Source: Antennarius striatus
Taxonomy: Eukaryota > Chordata > Actinopteri > Lophiiformes > Antennariidae
Reading direction: 5' to 3'
Assembly (NCBI RefSeq): GCF_040054535.1
Contig: NC_090781.1
Span: 18,503,760-18,567,759, forward strand
Length of the DNA stretch: 64,000 nucleotides
This document shows positions 54,561 to 64,000 of this stretch, one piece after another. The stretch's first letter is position 1. Every line of letters starts with the position of its first letter. A model generated the notes under the pieces. It searched no databases and was not told the DNA's origin. It saw only the letters and a list, made by a program, of their open reading frames with translations. Both the position numbers and the translations under genes were made by a program.

Positions 54561-56847
54561 CCGTTTGATTTCTGATGCACAACACCTTGAGATAGCATGA
54601 CACGTTTGATTAAACGTGTCTAAAATGTCTTAAAGTTATTCTAACTAGTGAAAATAATATTAACAAGCCTTCTTGGAATAATAATAATGATAATAATTAA
54701 TACTGACACTGAAAGCATTCGTAAAACACAGGCTACAATTTGCTACTGCTTTGTCATTTTCATAATTAGATTAAAAAAAATAAAATAAATGCGAAAAAAA
54801 AGTCCAAGTTAAAAAGCAGATGACGGGACGCTCATATTGTAGATCAGCAGGTTTAATTCGTTCGGCACTCAAAGTGACTGTTAAAATAACGTGAAAGACA
54901 GGTGAGGGAGAGCCTCAGAGTCCAAAATCAAAATGAACCCAGAACAGAGTTCTCCGTCTCCTCTAGTAACCAAACCCAAAACCACAGCAGCCAAATGGGC
55001 CGTTCACTCCTCCCGGCCTTCGTCCCTCTCCGTCACGCTGTCGAGGTGTCAAAACACCAACTGGGTGGCCTCATACTTCACATGGGGCCATAAACTACTC
55101 ATCTTGCCACACCCAGGTCTCCATGGCAACCACTGTGCCCTATACCGCCACTAAACCGCAACCAAAATCCACGAGCAGAGAACTCAATGCCATTTGACCA
55201 AACCCACACAGTCTGGAAACACGTCAGCCGACCTGAACCAATTCAGCGTCCACTCATTAGCATGTCCCTTTCTGATTGGTGGCCGCCAGACGCTCAGGAG
55301 AACACACTTTAGTTCCATCATAATCACCGGCATGTTTGAGGGTCCTTGATGTCCTCGTGGTTGAACTTCTTCCCTCAGACTACAAAGACTCATGCTGTAA
55401 TCATGTTTTAATTTTAACTTAGGAGAACACACTGCGGTCAGTGGGACAGCCTGGAAGCTACTTCAGTTACAAATCCACTGTTTGATTTGCTGTGTTTGAA
55501 AGGAAACATCTTCACCCGTAACCCATCAGCTTGTTCCTCATCAGTTACTCGGTTCTTCATCAAACCCGCTGGGATTTTACAGGGAGTTTCCAGTTTACAG
55601 AAAATCATTCCAAATATATCTCAGATGTCCTGGATTTTAAGAAATTCCACTGTGCATATCCTTCTGAAAATTTCAAATTCATCTGCAGCCGGCAGACAAA
55701 GAAAATATACATGATATGAGTAGATTTAAAGCAAGGGTGACACTGATAATGATTTCTATTAGTGATTCATCTAATTGTTCTCTAAAATAATCAATATGTA
55801 GGTAAAAAACAAAAACATCTAAAAATGGCAAAGAATCCAAAGTGACATTTTTTAACTAAATTGCATTATTTTACAATTGTTTGAAAAAACTTTATAATAA
55901 TCACAATAGCTATTAATTTTTCAAGATAATATACACATGGGGGGGTGTAAAAGAAGTAAAGAAAATCTGGACAAACTAGATAAAAATCCCTTCCACCACT
56001 ATGTGTGGAAACATATTGAATCAGTGACTTTGTTAATTCCTTTTTGTCTGGAACAAAAGGAAGAGACAAAGACCAAAACTTCAAAATTGGCTTCACAGCC
56101 TTTCATTTTGAATGACGAAACCTTTTATTACTGGGAGCAAATGGTAAAATCAGCCCAACCCAGTGGGAGAATAGCTGTGTTCCATGTATTACTGATGGGA
56201 TCACAGACAGACATTACCTGATTCATCCAGGTGAGCTAACAAATGAGGTTAAATGTTTAACTAGAATTGATGAGATTGGAACAAACTCTTAAATGTTGTT
56301 GGGTTTTTTTTGTAAAATTAACTTAAAATAAAGAATCTGCTTATTGAAAATCTGACACCTGGTGGAAGGAAGGAAATTTGATAGGACGACAGATCAGAGT
56401 TTAAAAATAAAATAATTTCAAAATCTACTTGGGTAATGCATGAACTTTCTGATGGATCATACCAGATGGATGGGAAGTAGGAATTGATAAAATGTCACTA
56501 ATTAATTAATTAGATGCTCGTCCACGTTATCAAGTCGTGGACAAAAAATCACGACGTGATCAGGACCACATCCAGCTGGTGGACTGGGAGGAGACCGCTG
56601 ATTCAAACAGATACACGCTAATAACCTCGTCGTGGCTGACTTCTAGTTTGTTGGTCCGGGGCGGTAATTCGTGGATGTGGAAACACAATGAGGGAATAAC
56701 TGTAATCCCAGCCCACAGTAACCATTATTAACCCCTTCATAATCCCAGGCAAGGGAGTCTAATTTACAATCCCCACTGGTGCCTGTCTCAGAATGGAGAT
56801 GAGGGATTAAATTCATCTTTTCAAACAAAGCCGAAAGCTTTACTCAC

Positions 56848-57160
56848 CAACTGACTGGTCGCTGAAGTAAATCCCAGTTTGTTGGGTAATATTTTCCGAC
56901 ACGGGGACACACCGTCTCATGTATTCCACAAACTCCACTCTCCTCCTGGATCAGCCCCGCTCCGCTCCGGTGCCCTGCTGGTCGGTTTTTAGCAGTAAAT
57001 GGATCGCAGGCTATTGTTAGCAATGTACAGAGAAACCTGCTGCACAGTAACGCCCGCCCAACTACACGCGACCTGGTGTGTATGATTGGACGATTGTGGC
57101 AAATACTCGCCGTCAATTGGTTGATATGGATTCCTATTAAACAAAGGGGCGGGCACTAGT
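56848..57160 (-). promoter_or_regulatory. Probable pak1 promoter and first non-coding exon
   Basis: On the minus strand a consensus donor, CAGTTG followed by GTGAGTAAAG, ends a GC-richer segment at 56848. Upstream of it are a GC box (GGGCGGGCG, plus-strand 57051-57059), two CCAAT boxes in the matching orientation (plus-strand ATTGG at 57085-57089 and 57116-57120) and a second GC-rich hexamer near 57146-57154. This is a textbook TATA-less housekeeping promoter layout. It would give pak1 a first intron of about 12 kb to the exon at 44358. Confidence 0.55.
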
Positions 57161-58754
57161 GCTGTGTGAAGCCATTCAGAAGAGAGTAGGAGATGGTGCG
57201 TTCATAACACTATAAAAAAAATCTGATGTTGAAAGATGATTGAATCACAAGTGAAAAGCGTTGCATTCATGTTACAGATGGCTTGTGGGATCTGACACGA
57301 GAAAGAAGTAGGAATTTACCAACATCATAGTTCATAAATAGTTCATATGGATGGATAGACATTAATTTATAGACATGTATTGATATTGTATTATTAGATG
57401 TGTTTTAAAACAAATTAGGAATAAAGTTTTCAGAAAGAAAGTAGGGGAGCACAGTCAACATCATCAGCAACACATTTGTGATTGACATTCCAGACGGACG
57501 GACGGATGGATGGATGGATGGATGGATGGATGGATGGATGGATGGATGGATGGATGGATGGATGGATGGATAGATGGATGGATGGATGGATGGATGGATG
57601 GATGGATGGATGGATGGATGGATGGATGGATGGATGGATGGACGGATGACGGACGGACAGACAGACGGACAGAAAGACAGACAAAGAGACAGGGAGACAG
57701 ACAGACAGCCTACTACGTCCTGGAGAAGTAGAACTGAGTCGACAAACTTTGAGTTCAGACCTATGATGAGGCTGCTGCAATGGCTTCAGAGCTCTAAAGC
57801 GTGCAAGCAAAAAGTAAAGATAAAGTGCCCAAAGCCATGTTCACGCACTGTTACGAACACCGGTTGAACTTGGTGCTCACGCATTTTGCAAAGTGCATGC
57901 CGAAATGTTGCATATTTTTTAAAACAGCTGAGGGACTAGTCCACTAAGCACACTCACTTGCTGGATGAAATCAGGTGTCACTTACCTGGAGCAGCACCTA
58001 AAGGATGAATCTCTAACTCTAGACCACTGCAGACGATCATCATGCACCAAAATGATCTGCGCATATTACTTTGTGTTATTATGGAAAATCCCGACATCCG
58101 GGATAAAAACACGCTGATGATTGCAATAGGATACGATTGGCGGCTGTCAGAAGCACCAACAAGATTTCTCCTTGTGGCGTTTGTGTACATTTTCAATAAA
58201 AGTGATGCTCTTTTTAAGAGTGCTGTAAAACAAAGTGATGGACTTTGAATTTTTTCTTGCTCACATCTGCGACACTGTTGCTGCTCTGGAGCGCATGAGA
58301 CTGAAGTTTGGGACCGATTTGAGCAGAAATGCAGCGCGCTGGGCCTGACAGACAGTGGTTAGGTAGGTAAATACCTGTAAATCAACATTTCTCAAATATT
58401 GGTGCGACGCGTGTGACCCTGGGGAATATGCTTTTTTTGCCGTACTAGAATAAAGTGTAATTGCACATCCACAACAGTAGTTGGCAGTGGCGTTCTCCGT
58501 TGTCAGGTAATGCGCAGGGATTATTAGCTTGAGGAACCATGAAGAAGCGTCTGTAGCGCTGTGACTGCAATGGGAGACGAGGGGAGGCTTGTGTGTTTTA
58601 CTGTGTCCAATAATGCTGGCAGCTGACAGCATAAGTCTAATAAATTAAGATGGAACTTAAAGACATTACATCCCAATCACGTTGATAAGCCGCTGGAGTT
58701 TTTTCAGTGAAAATGTACCGAATATTGCCAGAAATCATCCCGCTTTGTGAATGA
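57161..58754. other. Spacer between pak1 promoter and LTR element; no gene recognised
   Basis: Apart from the tetranucleotide array, this interval has only short broken frames. One plus-strand stretch near 58230-58350 reads MDFEFFLAHICDTVAALERM followed by a stop, and resembles a worn coding fragment, possibly of a transposon, but no family could be named. Confidence 0.4.
57493..57707. repeat. Compound (GGAT)n/(GGAC)n/(CAGA)n tetranucleotide array
   Basis: ACGG units, then about 37 GGAT units with one GATA interruption at 57571, then ACGG and ACAGAC units, ordered along the array. Open frames on both strands (MDGW and HPSI repeats) are artefacts of the repeat. Confidence 0.95.
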
Positions 58755-58902
58755 TGTGGTGTATTGGAAATACTCGTAATGGTTTAGCCTGCTCACCCCT
58801 CCTGGAGTAGATGGGATCGTCCAGGAGCGGGAGGCTGACAGACAGAGCTACCGATGAAAGGTGACTGCAATGAGGCCTGCAGTGACAGTAACCCCATCGT
58901 AG
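58755..58902 (+). repeat. 5' LTR (truncated)
   Basis: It matches the 3' LTR for about 148 bp, up to CATCGTAG, and then diverges abruptly into GC-rich DNA. The LTR end and primer-binding site therefore appear deleted or replaced. At the R-region position the 3' copy has AATAAA where this copy has AATGAG. Confidence 0.75.
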
Positions 58903-58977
58903 GCGAGCCGGCCAGCCGGCCACAGCGGTTCAGCGTCGGGAATACGACATGCAGCTGTCCCGGGACCGGGTGCGACA

Positions 58978-59980
58978 TTCAGCCGCCGGAGCAGTTTGAA
59001 TTCAGCAAACCCCAAGAATGTCTTAAAAGGACTGAACCTGTCAGACGCGGTAAGAGACGCTTTCCACGCGTTTTTCATTGTTTCCAAGAATGTGATAATT
59101 TAAAGAGCCCGCTTTAACGTGAGGAAGAAGAAAAAATGAAAGTGTGGATTCGTTTGTGACTGCTTTGTATACATTGGCAGAACATTGCAAGTATGGTGCC
59201 CTGTTGGTAGAGGTTCATACAAAGGCAAGCAGCAGTATCAGAAAAAACCTCACCCAAGAGCCCAGAAAGAGAGGGCCAAACATGTTAATTCAGAGAAACT
59301 CAAACAGTGTCGCAAATGTGGCAAAAAGCCCATCACAACCCCCAAGTCAATGCCCTGCAAACGATGTCACGTGTCGAGGATGTGGGAAAAGAGGACTCTA
59401 TCAGTGCGTGTGCCTCTCATCCTCAACTGTGAATGAGGTCCAGGAAGGCTCAGAGGACGGCAGCCTATTCCTAGGGTTAGTGTCAGCAAGCAAAGACGAT
59501 CCATGGACTGTTAACTCTACTGAAAAACAGAACAGTCCATTTAAAATTGACACAGGTGCTGACGTGACTGTTACTCCAGACTATGTGTTTAACGCAGTGT
59601 ATGCCAGCAACAAACCCTCCCTGCGAAAAGTGACCAAACCACTGCTGGGATCAGGTGGTGCTCCACTGAAGGTGTTGGGGGCCACAGATATTGTGTTGCA
59701 GAGGGTAGAGAAGAGCACAGTGGAGGAAGTGTTCATAATCAGGAAATTACACACAGCCCTGCTGGGTAGGTCAGCCAGTGTAAAGTTGGGCATAGTGGCT
59801 AGTTTGGACGCCAGTAACATGCAAACTCTGAAAGACAGCTACCCAAAGCTGTGCACCGGTCTAGGAAAGATAGATCAACCTTACACCATCAAGCTAAAGC
59901 CTGATGCAATGCCATACTCACTTAAGACTCCACGACGGATTCCCCTGCCTTTAATGCCCAAAGTCAAAAAAAGAGCTTGA
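58978..59980 (+). pseudogene. Retrotransposon gag-protease remnant
   Basis: A short gag N-terminal piece (PPEQFEFSKPQE, from about 58980) is frameshifted and ends by 59117; the middle of gag is missing. An open frame from 59144 carries a gag C-terminal piece (VTALYTLAEHC), a zinc-knuckle region at about 59310-59430 that is partly out of frame (a CRKCGKK cluster, then VTCRGCGKRG), and an aspartic protease with the DTGAD active-site motif at about 59549-59564. The frame ends in a stop at 59978 just before the RT region. No functional product is expected. Confidence 0.75.
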
Positions 59981-59984
59981 GCAC

Positions 59985-61740
59985 ATGGAGAAGATCGGAG
60001 TCATCAGCAGAGTGGAGGAGCCCACTGATTGGTGCGCTGGCATGGTGGTGCCTAAGAAGAATGCTGATCCACGTATATGTGTTGACCTGACAAAGTTCAA
60101 CGAGTCAGTGCACAGAGAAAAGTACGTCCTTCTATCTGTTGAGCAGACCCTGGGCTCACTCGCTGGAGCCGTGGTCTTCAGCAAGCTCGACGCCAACAGG
60201 GGGTTCGGGCAAATTCCATTGGCTGAGGAGTCCGCGAAGCTGACTACCTTCATCATACCGTTTGGGAGGTTCTACTTCAACCGACTGCCGTTCGGGATAG
60301 CATCTGCACCAGAACATTTCCAAAACAGAATGGTCACACAGGTCACAGAAGGCCTGGAAGGAGTCGTGTGCCATATGGACGACCTCTTCATATGGGCGTC
60401 CACGAAAGAACAACACGATTCTCGCCTTCACACTGTTCTGCAAAAGATGGAGAGTGCCAGTATAACACTCAATGTGGAGAGATGTGAGATCTCTAAACCG
60501 GAAGTGAAGTTCCTTGGCCACATTATCTGAGGTAAAGGTGTGGAATCAGACCCAACGAAAACGTCAGCGGTCACAGAGATGTCCGAACCCAACAATGTCA
60601 GTGAACTACGAAGCTTCCTAGGCATGGTCAACCAGCTAGGAAAGTTTGTGCCACAGCTAGCAGAGAAAGATAAACCCCTCAGAGACCTACTCTCTAAAGA
60701 AAAACCACCGTTTCTGGGGAGCCGACCAAGTCAGAGCCTTCAATAGGCTGAAAAAGGAGCTCTCATCCACATCTGTGTTGGCGCTGTACGACCCAAACAA
60801 AGAGACAAAAGTTTCAGCAGATGCGTCTTCCTTTGGGTTGGGTGCAGTGCTGCTGCAAAAATGGAACGACGTATGGAGATCTGTAGCCTGTGCTTCTCGT
60901 TCTCTCTTAAATGTGGAACAGAGACACGCACAGGTTGAGAACGATGTGAACGCTTCAGAGACTCTCTCATTGGACAGCACTTTGAGTTAGAGACTGATCA
61001 CAAGACTCTTCTGAGCCTCCTGGGGGCCCAAGCCTTGGACACCCTGCCCCCTCGCATACAGCACTTCCAGATGAGGCTCATGGGACACTCATACACGATG
61101 TCTCATGTTGCAGGAAAGAACCTGTTGACAGCTTACACCCTGTCACGTGCGCCGCTGCGTGTCGAAGCAACACGTGCGGACAACAAGCTCATGGAGAGCA
61201 CTAATATCTATGTAGACAGCATCATGGACAATCTTCCAGTTAGCGCCACCTACATGGACACTCTAAGAGAGAACCTCAAGGCTGACAGCGTGTGTTCAGC
61301 TTTCATGAAGATGTGTCGAGATGGTTGGCCAGAGAACAGCTCCTGTACTGGTCTCCTTAGGCTGTATTGGGCGGAACGCGCCTTTCTAACTGTCCATGAT
61401 GGTCTTCTGTTTAAAGGGACGCGACTAGTCATTCCGTCAGTTATGAGGAACAATGTCCTGGCTAAGCTGCACGAAGGTCACCAGGGAGTGGTGAAGTGCC
61501 GGGAGCGTGATACACAAAGTGTGTGGTGCCCTGGCCTAACTCAGCGAACTGGTTCAAAACTGTAGAACGTGCATTAAGAAGCGCACAAACCACACCGAAC
61601 CACTCATGCCTACAGACCTTCCAGACCGACCCTTCAGAAGCTAGGGGCAGACTTTTTTACCTTGAAAGGGAAAATGTACTTGCTGGTCGTAGATTACTAC
61701 TCCAGGTACGTAGAAGTGGCAAACCTCTCCCTCCCTAAGT
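59985..61740 (+). pseudogene. Retrotransposon pol remnant (RT, RNase H, partial integrase)
   Basis: The reverse transcriptase palm is recognisable (MVVPKKNADPRICVDL, FSKLDANRGFGQIPL, LPFGIASAPEHFQ) with the catalytic aspartates in HMDDL at about 60371-60385. A stop interrupts at 60528, then a frameshift near 60720. RNase H is seen as VSADASSFGLGAVLLQ, breaks near 60985, and continues from 61035 (AGKNLLTAYTLSRAP). An integrase zinc-binding start (LHEGHQGVVKC) breaks at about 61560. One catalytic-core segment with its first aspartate is visible out of frame near 61600-61735; the rest of integrase is missing. Confidence 0.8.
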
Positions 61741-61887
61741 ATTTAGTGTTTGAAACAAAAAGGGATTGCATTTGAATGTTTATTTTTTGCATTTGAATGT
61801 GTATCTTCAGTTAACTATAACCAGCAGATGTTTTGGGTTATGGGAGAAAACACTAAATGACTTTATTGTTTTACTCAAAAGGGGAGA

Positions 61888-62042
61888 TGTGGTGTATTCG
61901 AAATACACATAATGGTTTAGCCTGCTCACCCCTCCTGAAGTAGATGGGATCGTCCAGGAGCGGGAAGCTGTCAGAGAGATAGTACTGATGAATGGTGACA
62001 GGTAGTGCAATAAAGCCTACAGTGACAGTAACCTCATCGTAG
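61888..62042 (+). repeat. 3' LTR
   Basis: It starts directly after the polypurine tract and contains AATAAA at about 62009-62014. The part shared with the 5' LTR ends at 62042; the true end may lie up to about 50 bp further. Confidence 0.75.
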
Positions 62043-62139
62043 CAGAGCCTATGCTTCCTAACAACAAACACATAACACGACAAATGCTACTTCAGTAAAC
62101 AAGCCAATTCTGTTGGCATCATATAAGGTTGAGTACCAA

Positions 62140-62460
62140 ATTCATTCATTCATTTTCTGCCGCTTCATCCGTCGGCAGGTTCGGATTGAGTCCCACTCTG
62201 TGTGGAGTTTGCGTGTTCTCCCCGTGTCTGCGAGGGTTCTCTCCGGGTCCTCCGGCTTCCTCCTACCTCCAAAAACATGCGCTTCAGGTTTGTTCGCCAG
62301 TCCCAAATTCCCCAGAGAAGTGAGTGTGTGTGTGTGTGGTTGTCTGTCTTTGTGTGTGGCTCCACAGTGCACTGGCGCCCTATACCAGCTGGGATAGGCT
62401 CCAGCTCCCCGTGACCCACTGCGATGGATAAAGCGGAGGAAAATGAAAAATGAATGAATG
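62140..62460 (+). repeat. Dispersed teleost repeat flanked by (ATTC)n/(GAAT)n
   Basis: The block contains GTTCTCCCCGTGTCTGCGAG, CTCCGGGTCCTCCGGCTTCC, TACCAGCTGGGATAGGCTCC and AGCTCCCCGTGACCCACTGC, a combination I remember as extremely common in fish genomes. It opens with TTCATTCATTCATTTTC and closes with GAAAATGAAAAATGAATG, so its ends are complementary. Family assignment (possibly a LINE 3' region) is uncertain. Confidence 0.6.
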
Positions 62461-63321
62461 CTGTAAATACAGAAACCGGTGCAGGAACAGGGATCACGAA
62501 TCTTCAAACATAACCTAATATAAATAAAATAAACAAAAGTTGTTATTATTATAGTTATTATTATATTATTATTTATATGTATGGAGAGACAAAAAGACAG
62601 CTTGGAACTCGTCCCTTGTGCTGAAGCATCGCGCCAGCCGACAACAGCAGGTAGCCACCAAGACCACATGGCGAACGAACTAGCAGCACATTTTAAATGT
62701 TTTAGCGCAGTTGTCAGTGCGCTAACCGAAGTGACTACACCAATACAATTACATACAATATTTAAAGAAGCTACCATTTGCACACATATTTGTTTAGCTT
62801 CAATTTTTTAAAAATGGACGGACTGAAAAGTTTCCACAGATAAACCCACTACCGCCAGAGTCCCATAGGGGGACCTCTAACACAACATGGCAACCAATAA
62901 GAAATTTCCTTACACAAGTAGTGCAGAGAATAAACAGCCTGTATCACAGTTTAGATGAAACATGTATATGTTTATAAACAAAACAAAAGTAGAGAAAAAA
63001 TGTCATTACGTAGTTTGTATTTGCAGTAGTAAAATACTGCTGTTTGTATTATAAGGCACATGGTAGAATGTGATACAAAAAGTTTAGTTTTTTATTTTAC
63101 TTCAGGTAATTAACCTGCTTGAATGACTTGGTTGAATTGAACTATAGGTTGTGGTCATTTACTATGTTTTGGAGTTAACAGGTTAGTCAGACTCTCAACT
63201 TCAGCACAGTTGCCATATAGTCATTCTTTTGTTTCACTTGTAATCAAACCAAACAAATTACTGCATGATCTACAAGGAGCCATTTCTTTTCTATCAGTGA
63301 GACTAAATGTCTGACACTGAC
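62461..63321. other. Region with no recognised gene
   Basis: AT-rich DNA apart from a GC-richer patch at about 62582-62720 that has open frames on both strands without recognisable domains. If the unknown minus-strand gene at the right edge continues, its later exons would lie here or further left, but I could not place any. Confidence 0.4.
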
Positions 63322-63621
63322 ATGCTCTGGAATGTTGATGGTTCCATCAAAGTAGGTCTTCTTTTCCTTCTTCGGATGGTATGTCATCACTGCGTCTGCC
63401 ACATAAAGCTCCCAGTAGCTGAGGCAGGATCCGCCTGTCAAAATTCGGGCAGGATTACGACCAGCGGTGGACATGGAGACACCATAGTGTCTCCTAGACT
63501 CTCGGTCTTGTTGCACTGGGACACACAAATGGTGGAGGAGACGAACTGTTTTGCTTGAGATGAGCTTTTGCAGAGCTGAAATAATTTCACTTTCCTTCTC
63601 TTGTCCAGTCAGATAGACAGT
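63322..63621 (-). CDS. Exon of an unrecognised gene
   Basis: On the minus strand an exact 100-codon segment is bounded by a good acceptor (TTATTGCTTGCAG) and a moderate donor (GTCAGT). It reads TVYLTGQEKESEIISALQKL at the start, then cysteine- and arginine-containing sequence, GRNPARILTGGSCLSYWELY in the middle and TYFDGTINIPEH at the end. Composition is that of a globular protein with no transmembrane segment. I do not recognise the family. It is in phase 0 on both sides, and the upstream candidate exon ends with ATG in the right phase, so the protein could start MTVYLTG. It could also be part of a mobile element. Confidence 0.45.
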
Positions 63622-63788
63622 CTGCAAGCAATAACAAAGAGTCACATCCCACGTTTGACAAATGCTGAGTGGTAATGAATCACTATAATAATATAATAAC
63701 TATAATAACTAATAACTGAGGTTATTATAGTCATTCATTCTCACCAACATGAGAGTGAATGATTTATTTTTATGAACCATGATCTTAC

Positions 63789-64000
63789 CATGTCCAGCTG
63801 TTGGGTCTAAGATCAGGCCCCAACGTTGTGGGAGAGCTATAAAGGGGCTGGCTGTAGAAAAACACCAGGCAAAGACGTATTGAAGTTTTACCGGCTGCAG
63901 CGGGGAGAGTGGGAGAGGGAAAGTATCTAGCTCGCTCACAGCTCATCCTCGACTCTCGGCACTCCCCCGTCTGCCTCTGCCTTTTATTGTCCTTATCAGA
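63789..64000 (-). other. Possible first exon of the unrecognised gene
   Basis: On the minus strand a GC-richer segment entering from the window edge ends CAGCTGGACATG followed by a consensus donor GTAAGATC. An in-frame TAG lies six codons before this ATG (TAG then ACC CAA CAG CTG GAC ATG), so the ATG would be the start codon and the last codon of the exon. The segment also contains AATAAAAGG and a TCTTTGCCTGGTG-like stretch, so an LTR end is an alternative reading. Confidence 0.3.

Larger units (their letters stand above)
42784..56847 (-). other. pak1 5' introns; no coding exon recognised
   Basis: Between the pak1 start codon and the probable first exon the DNA is intronic: many CA/GT, GA and C-rich repeats, A runs, a MITE at 54454-54560 and AT-rich sequence. 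Apart from the 44-bp non-coding exon and the GC-richer palindromic site near 47.55 kb I see nothing supportable. Long open frames here come from microsatellites or chance. Confidence 0.5.
58755..62042 (+). mobile_element. Decayed Ty3/gypsy-type LTR retrotransposon
   Basis: Two direct repeats beginning TGTGGTGTATT start at 58755 and 61888, about 3.1 kb apart. The 3' copy is preceded by the purine tract AAAAGGGGAGA (61877-61887), the normal second-strand primer. Between them lie remnants of gag, protease, reverse transcriptase, RNase H and the start of integrase, in that order, which is the Ty3/gypsy (Metaviridae) arrangement. Frameshifts, stops and large deletions in gag and integrase make it non-functional. 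The LTRs differ at many positions and by an indel, so the insertion is old. No target-site duplication or primer-binding site could be fixed with confidence. Confidence 0.85.

Noticed and set aside
57430..57867. MDGW/HPSI tandem-repeat protein
   Set aside because: It is an artefact of the GGAT array; no start context, splice site or flanking coding sequence.
58261..58632. 123-codon minus-strand open frame
   Set aside because: No domain recognised, and the opposite strand shows a more protein-like but broken frame; left as unassigned spacer.
58745..62100. Target-site duplication AATG around the LTR element
   Set aside because: An AATG occurs at 58750-58753 and near 62084, but using it would require LTR ends other than TG...CA, and the 3' LTR end is not fixed.

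Overview
This window looks like nuclear DNA of a teleost fish. The genes have short exons and compact introns with GT-AG splice sites. Dinucleotide CA/GT microsatellites are very dense, and there are fish-type interspersed repeats (a tRNA-derived SINE, a Tc1-like fragment, LINE tails, a palindromic MITE and a Ty3/gypsy-type LTR element). No prokaryotic operon, CRISPR array or plasmid feature was seen. Gene models below were built by reading splice sites and checking that every exon phase joins. Family assignments rest on recalled protein families, not on a search.

Layout. (1) Positions 241-8942, plus strand: the 3' part of a class VII myosin gene (MYO7A type), 32 exons from the end of the motor domain through 5 IQ motifs, a charged helix, MyTH4-FERM, SH3 and a second MyTH4-FERM. 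All phases join, giving 1,482 codons and a stop. (2) Positions 12436-20832, minus strand: a complete multi-pass glycerophosphodiester phosphodiesterase (GDPD4 type), 16 coding exons, 597 residues, with a probable non-coding first exon in a CpG-rich block at about 29.03-29.4 kb. (3) Positions 31791-42783, minus strand: a complete PAK1-type p21-activated kinase, 14 coding exons, 560 residues, with a short non-coding exon at 44315-44358 and a probable first exon and promoter at about 56.85-57.15 kb. The order MYO7A-GDPD4-PAK1 is the same neighbourhood known from human 11q13.5, which supports all three names. (4) Positions 58755 to about 62.04 kb: a decayed, internally deleted Ty3/gypsy-type element with two diverged LTRs. 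(5) The right edge holds an unrecognised minus-strand gene fragment (300-bp exon at 63322-63621 and a possible first exon at 63789-64000).

The genes do not form one pathway. MYO7A is an actin motor of sensory hair cells and photoreceptors, PAK1 is a Rac/Cdc42 effector kinase of the actin cytoskeleton, and GDPD4 is a membrane phosphodiesterase of poorly known function. Their association is conserved synteny.

No clearly new biological system was found. The observations most worth checking are: an 85-codon reading frame that stays open in phase after the MYO7A stop and also has an in-phase splice acceptor; microsatellites lying directly against splice sites of gdpd4 and MYO7A; a 26-bp near-palindrome combining an RFX X-box with CRE-like half sites in a pak1 5' intron; a perfect 17-bp hairpin inside a SINE; and the unrecognised exon at the right edge.
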